A stretch of 64,000 nucleotides of DNA from Cloacibacterium sp047601505. GTDB lineage: Bacteria > Bacteroidota > Bacteroidia > Flavobacteriales > Weeksellaceae. This document shows, piece after piece, positions 60,725-64,000 of this stretch (position 1 is its first letter; every line of letters begins with the position of its first letter). The stretch covers positions 2,542,001 to 2,606,000 of the forward strand of contig NZ_JASGJD010000001.1 in NCBI RefSeq assembly GCF_047601505.1, given 5' to 3'. The notes below the pieces were generated by a model that was not told the DNA's origin, made no database searches, and saw only the letters and a list, made by a program, of their open reading frames with translations. The position numbers and the translations under genes were made by a program.

Positions 60725-61486
60725 ATGGACTCTCTTTTTAGTAATACTTCTTGGGGTATAATTTTCATAATAGTTTTTTTGCTCACTACAATTATCTATT
60801 TAATTTATAACAACAATTCTCTTAAAAAACAAAAACATATTCTTACCGAGGAAAAAAAAGCATTAAAGAACCGTTTAAATACTATAAGATTAGATTATAT
60901 AGAAACTAAATTAAGCCCGCATCTTTTTAAAAACATTCTCAACTCTGTACAATCTCATGCGTATCAAACTTATGTTTCACTTGATAAATTGTCTGGAGTT
61001 TTAGATTATATTTTATATGAAAGCAGTGAAAGATTTGTTTCTCCAAAAAATGAACTAGAATTCACTATTAATCTTATTGAGATTAACAAAATAAAGATGA
61101 ATCCCCTTTTTAATTTCAGAATAAAAAATCATATTGATAAAGAAGATCCTACATATAATGAAAAAGTTTTAGCCCCGTTATTAACGGTAGATTTTATAGA
61201 AAACGCCTTTAAACACACCGATTTTTTAGCAGAAGATGCTTTTATTTATGTTTTACTTTCTCTTAAAAACGGGATTATTGAAATTAAAGTTCAAAACAGC
61301 ATCTCCTTAAAATCTCCTTTAAGCAAAGACAACTCGGGTTTTGGAAGTGAATCTCTAGACCAAAGGCTGAAAATGATTTACAAAAAAAAATTCACTATTA
61401 CCAAAGAAATCCACAACAATATTTTTACAGCACACTTAAAAATAGACCTTAATGACAAGTACAATCAAGTGCGTTATACTAGATGA
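60725..61486 (+). CDS. LytS-like sensor histidine kinase, short form
   Basis: ATG 60725 (MDSLFSNTSWGIIFIIVFLL) gives 253 residues; a TTG seven codons earlier sits in the promoter box. A single N-terminal membrane span is followed by a His_kinase region: KLSPHLFKNILNSVQSHAYQ, H66, with K instead of the usual N in the HFLFN motif. Then VDFIENAFKHTDFLAEDAFI and a reduced ATPase part (GFGSESLDQRLKMIY). No sensor domain is present, so it may sense via the membrane or a partner. The regulator gene overlaps its 3' end by 35 bases. Confidence 0.88.
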   Translation: MDSLFSNTSWGIIFIIVFLLTTIIYLIYNNNSLKKQKHILTEEKKALKNRLNTIRLDYIETKLSPHLFKNILNSVQSHAYQTYVSLDKLSGVLDYILYESSERFVSPKNELEFTINLIEINKIKMNPLFNFRIKNHIDKEDPTYNEKVLAPLLTVDFIENAFKHTDFLAEDAFIYVLLSLKNGIIEIKVQNSISLKSPLSKDNSGFGSESLDQRLKMIYKKKFTITKEIHNNIFTAHLKIDLNDKYNQVRYTR

Positions 61487-62168
61487 TGAGCTTTTAGCTA
61501 TAAGTTATCTAAAGCTATTATGCGAGCAAATAGAAGATGTAGAAGTAATAAAGGTTTTTAATAATCCTTTAAACTTTCTGGCAGAAATAGAGCAATTGGA
61601 TTGCGACTTGTGTTTTCTTGATATTGAGATGCCTGGAATAAATGGCTTGCAGGTTGCAGAAAAATTATTTGATAAGAATATAGTGTTCACTACAGCTTAT
61701 AAAGAATATGCAGCAGAAGCTTTTGATTTAAATGTGATAGATTACATAAGAAAGCCCATCAAAAGAGAGAGACTTTTGCAAACAATAGAGAAAGTAAAAA
61801 TTTTGCTCGAAAATTCTAAAAACAATTTTATTGAGTGGAATACCAATCTTGGAAAAAGCAGAATTTTCACCAACCAAATTTCTTATATTAAAGCTTCTGA
61901 AATTGATAGCAGGGATAAAGAAATTATTATGAAAGACCATTCTCATATTTTTTTAAAAAACATCAATTTCAAAACATTGTTAGAATTATTACCATCAAAC
62001 GATTTTGCCCAAATAAACAAAAAAGAAATTATTGCTCTCAGATGCATTAAAGCATTTTCTTCAAACGAAGTTCTCACCAATATACCACAGCATGATGGAG
62101 AACAACTTCTAAAACTACATTTGAGCGAAGTATATAAAAAAAATCTCATAGAAAAATTTGAAAAATAA
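61452..62168 (+). CDS. LytTR-type response regulator
   Basis: The 238-residue protein starts MTSTIKCVILDDELLAISYL at 61452, inside the kinase gene. The receiver has D57 (DLCFLDIEMPGINGLQV) and NVIDYIRKPIKRERLLQTIE, followed by a LytTR domain (ISYIKASEIDSRDKEIIMKD, FAQINKKEIIALRCIKAFSS). The LytTR region is less regular than in the other two pairs. The gene pair is clearly one operon. Confidence 0.9.
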   Translation: MTSTIKCVILDDELLAISYLKLLCEQIEDVEVIKVFNNPLNFLAEIEQLDCDLCFLDIEMPGINGLQVAEKLFDKNIVFTTAYKEYAAEAFDLNVIDYIRKPIKRERLLQTIEKVKILLENSKNNFIEWNTNLGKSRIFTNQISYIKASEIDSRDKEIIMKDHSHIFLKNINFKTLLELLPSNDFAQINKKEIIALRCIKAFSSNEVLTNIPQHDGEQLLKLHLSEVYKKNLIEKFEK

Positions 62169-62269
62169 ATTTCATTACATAAAAAAGCATCTTTATTGCA
62201 TTTCACATTTCAAAATTTTACTGTCATTTTATTTCTTTTCACATTTGTATAGAAAAACAAGACGAAACA

Positions 62270-64000
62270 ATGGAAAAGTACAGAAACTTCATTTTTTACA
62301 TCCTAACAATAGCAATATTTTCAGGAGTAATTTATTGGTTTTTTATTCAAGGTAAAACTTTGGAATTAGGAGAAAATATTGTAATCAACGTTAAAGAGGG
62401 TTCTATGTGGAACAACTTTACAGAATCTTTCATGACGAACCTTCATCATCCGTTAGCATTATTACTTGCACAAATTGTTACCATTATTTTAACAGCTAGA
62501 CTATTTGGATGGATTTGTATGAAATTAAAACAACCAGCGGTAATTGGAGAAATGATTGCTGGCATCGTTCTTGGCCCATCATTAGTAGGATTATATTTCC
62601 CAGAGTTTTCAGCTTTTCTTTTCCCAAAAGAATCACTTGGTAATTTACAATTTTTAAGTCAAATTGGGCTTATTCTTTTCATGTACATTGTTGGAATGGA
62701 ATTAGACCTGAGCGTTCTGCGTAAAAAAGCCCATGATGCAGTAGTAATCAGTCATGCAAGTATCATTATTCCCTTTGCTTTAGGAGTTGGATTATCATAT
62801 TACATCTATAAAGAGTTCGCCCCAAATGGAATTCAATTCAGCTCTTTTGCACTATTCATAGCTATAGCAATGAGCATTACAGCATTCCCTGTATTAGCAA
62901 GAATTGTTCAAGAGCGTAACTTACAAAAAACAAAATTAGGAACTATTGTAATTACATGTGCTGCAGCTGATGACATTACGGCATGGTGTATATTAGCTGC
63001 TGTAATAGCAATTGTAAAAGCAGGTTCTTTCGCTAGTTCTATTTATGTGATATTAATGGCTATTGCCTATGTATTTTTAATGATAAAAGTAGTGAGACCA
63101 TTTTTAAAAAGAATAGGAGAATTACAATCTGGAAAAGGCATAATTAGTAAATCTATTGTAGCAATATTTTTCTTAACGTTAATTATTTCAGCTTATACTA
63201 CAGAAGTTATTGGCATTCATGCATTATTTGGAGCTTTCATGGCAGGAGCAATTATGCCCGAAAACACTAAATTCAGAAATCTTTTTATAGAGAAAGTTGA
63301 AGATGTAGCTTTAGTTCTTCTTTTGCCTTTGTTCTTTGTTTTTACAGGACTCAGAACTCAAATTGGTTTACTAAACGATAGTCATCTTTGGATTATTACA
63401 GGCTTAATTATTATGGTAGCTGTAACTGGAAAATTTATAGGAAGTGCCCTTACTGCAAAATTCCTAAGAATAAATTGGAAAGATAGCCTTACCATTGGTG
63501 CATTAATGAATACTCGTGGTTTAATGGAATTGATTGTTCTAAATATTGGTTATGATTTGGGAGTATTAAGTCCAGAAATCTTTGCAATGATGGTAATAAT
63601 GGCACTTTTCACTACTTTTATGACAGGACCTTCATTAGATTTTATTAATTACATATTTAAAGGTAAAAAATCGAGTATAGAAGAAAATGAAGATGAGAAC
63701 AACGGCAAGTATAAAGTATTGCTTTCTTTTGACAAATCAGAATCTGGAGCTACCCTACTTAAGCTCGCTGACAATCTTACTCATAAAATGAATGGAAACA
63801 AAAGTATTACAGCAATGAATATAGCTCCTGTAGAAGAGCTACATCCTTTTGATATAGATAACTATGAAAAAGAACATTTTTATGAAGTAATAGAAACATC
63901 GCATCAATTAAAATTACAAGTAACTACTCTTTTTAAAGCATCTAATGATATAGAAGCTGAATTGGTAGATGCTACCAATAAAGGAAATTATGATTTTCTT
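62270..64000 (+). CDS. CPA2-type cation:proton antiporter (partial)
   Basis: The frame opens at ATG 62270 (MEKYRNFIFYILTIAIFSGV) and runs past the window edge (577 codons visible). After an N-terminal span and a loop, the Kef/Nap-type exchanger core has about twelve spans: KQPAVIGEMIAGIVLGPSLV, FMYIVGMELDLSVLRKKAHD, SMSITAFPVLARIVQERNLQ, AADDITAWCILAAVIAIVKA and GALMNTRGLMELIVLNIGYD. From residue ~475 a cytosolic USP-like domain follows (KVLLSFDKSESGATLLKLAD). It exchanges Na+ or K+ for H+. It starts 101 bases after the LytTR gene. Confidence 0.93.
   Translation, partial: MEKYRNFIFYILTIAIFSGVIYWFFIQGKTLELGENIVINVKEGSMWNNFTESFMTNLHHPLALLLAQIVTIILTARLFGWICMKLKQPAVIGEMIAGIVLGPSLVGLYFPEFSAFLFPKESLGNLQFLSQIGLILFMYIVGMELDLSVLRKKAHDAVVISHASIIIPFALGVGLSYYIYKEFAPNGIQFSSFALFIAIAMSITAFPVLARIVQERNLQKTKLGTIVITCAAADDITAWCILAAVIAIVKAGSFASSIYVILMAIAYVFLMIKVVRPFLKRIGELQSGKGIISKSIVAIFFLTLIISAYTTEVIGIHALFGAFMAGAIMPENTKFRNLFIEKVEDVALVLLLPLFFVFTGLRTQIGLLNDSHLWIITGLIIMVAVTGKFIGSALTAKFLRINWKDSLTIGALMNTRGLMELIVLNIGYDLGVLSPEIFAMMVIMALFTTFMTGPSLDFINYIFKGKKSSIEENEDENNGKYKVLLSFDKSESGATLLKLADNLTHKMNGNKSITAMNIAPVEELHPFDIDNYEKEHFYEVIETSHQLKLQVTTLFKASNDIEAELVDATNKGNYDFL

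Noticed and set aside
1..64000. tRNA, rRNA or riboswitch genes
   Set aside because: I looked for tRNA-like TTCRANNC/CCA patterns and long GC-rich structured regions and found none convincing; a covariance search was not possible.

Overview
The window is AT-rich DNA of a Bacteroidetes bacterium, almost certainly a flavobacterium of the Weeksellaceae type (Chryseobacterium, Elizabethkingia, Empedobacter or a relative). The signs are signal peptides ending in ..AQ, type IX secretion C-terminal sorting domains, a GLPGLI protein, a GH92 alpha-mannosidase, signal peptide-TPR-membrane-HTH regulators, LytTR two-component pairs and TAnnTTTG promoter boxes. No rRNA, tRNA or CRISPR array was seen.

Layout. 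1-4459: a Kdp potassium uptake operon on the minus strand (three overlapping micro-ORFs including kdpF, then kdpA and the start of kdpB), preceded by a sigma-54-type response regulator. 4460-6330: a repeat-rich patch, a RecQ-like fragment and an IS982-family element. 6376-11678 and about 23000-30027: two loci with the same gene order (TPR-membrane-HTH regulator, small exported protein ending in RPPPxFV, secreted proteins, small proteins of possible BamE-like plan, and a decayed 3' gene). 11700-23000, between them: quinone/NAD(P)H oxidoreductases with AraC/HxlR regulators, a YeiH transporter with a LysR regulator, a luciferase-like monooxygenase, and many IS982 and IS1182 remnants.

30337-35630: GH92 mannosidase, a P-loop kinase fused in frame to the tail of an IS982 transposase, an alpha/beta hydrolase lipoprotein, methionine aminopeptidase and a umuC scrap. 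35631-39931: a TPR histidine kinase/LytTR regulator pair and two small secretory genes; all three transcription units carry the same pair of TGGGAT direct repeats 20 bp apart, which I propose as the LytTR operator. 40225-49374: two serine hydrolases, an AraC-type membrane regulator, a GLPGLI protein, two exported alpha/beta hydrolases and a cupin. 49401-53718: a TonB-type outer-membrane barrel with a LytS/LytTR pair. 54388-62168: electrophile/quinone-type enzymes with LysR and AraC regulators, a SAM methyltransferase, a chloroperoxidase-like hydrolase and a third LytS/LytTR pair. 62270-end: a CPA2 cation/proton antiporter running off the window.

The strongest candidate for something undescribed is the duplicated locus. 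In both copies the RPPPxFV gene carries a terminator-like hairpin plus U-tract inside its signal-peptide codons, beside a predicted membrane-anchored DNA-binding regulator. The LytTR direct-repeat regulon is the best supported regulatory observation. All function calls come from reading motifs; no database search was run.
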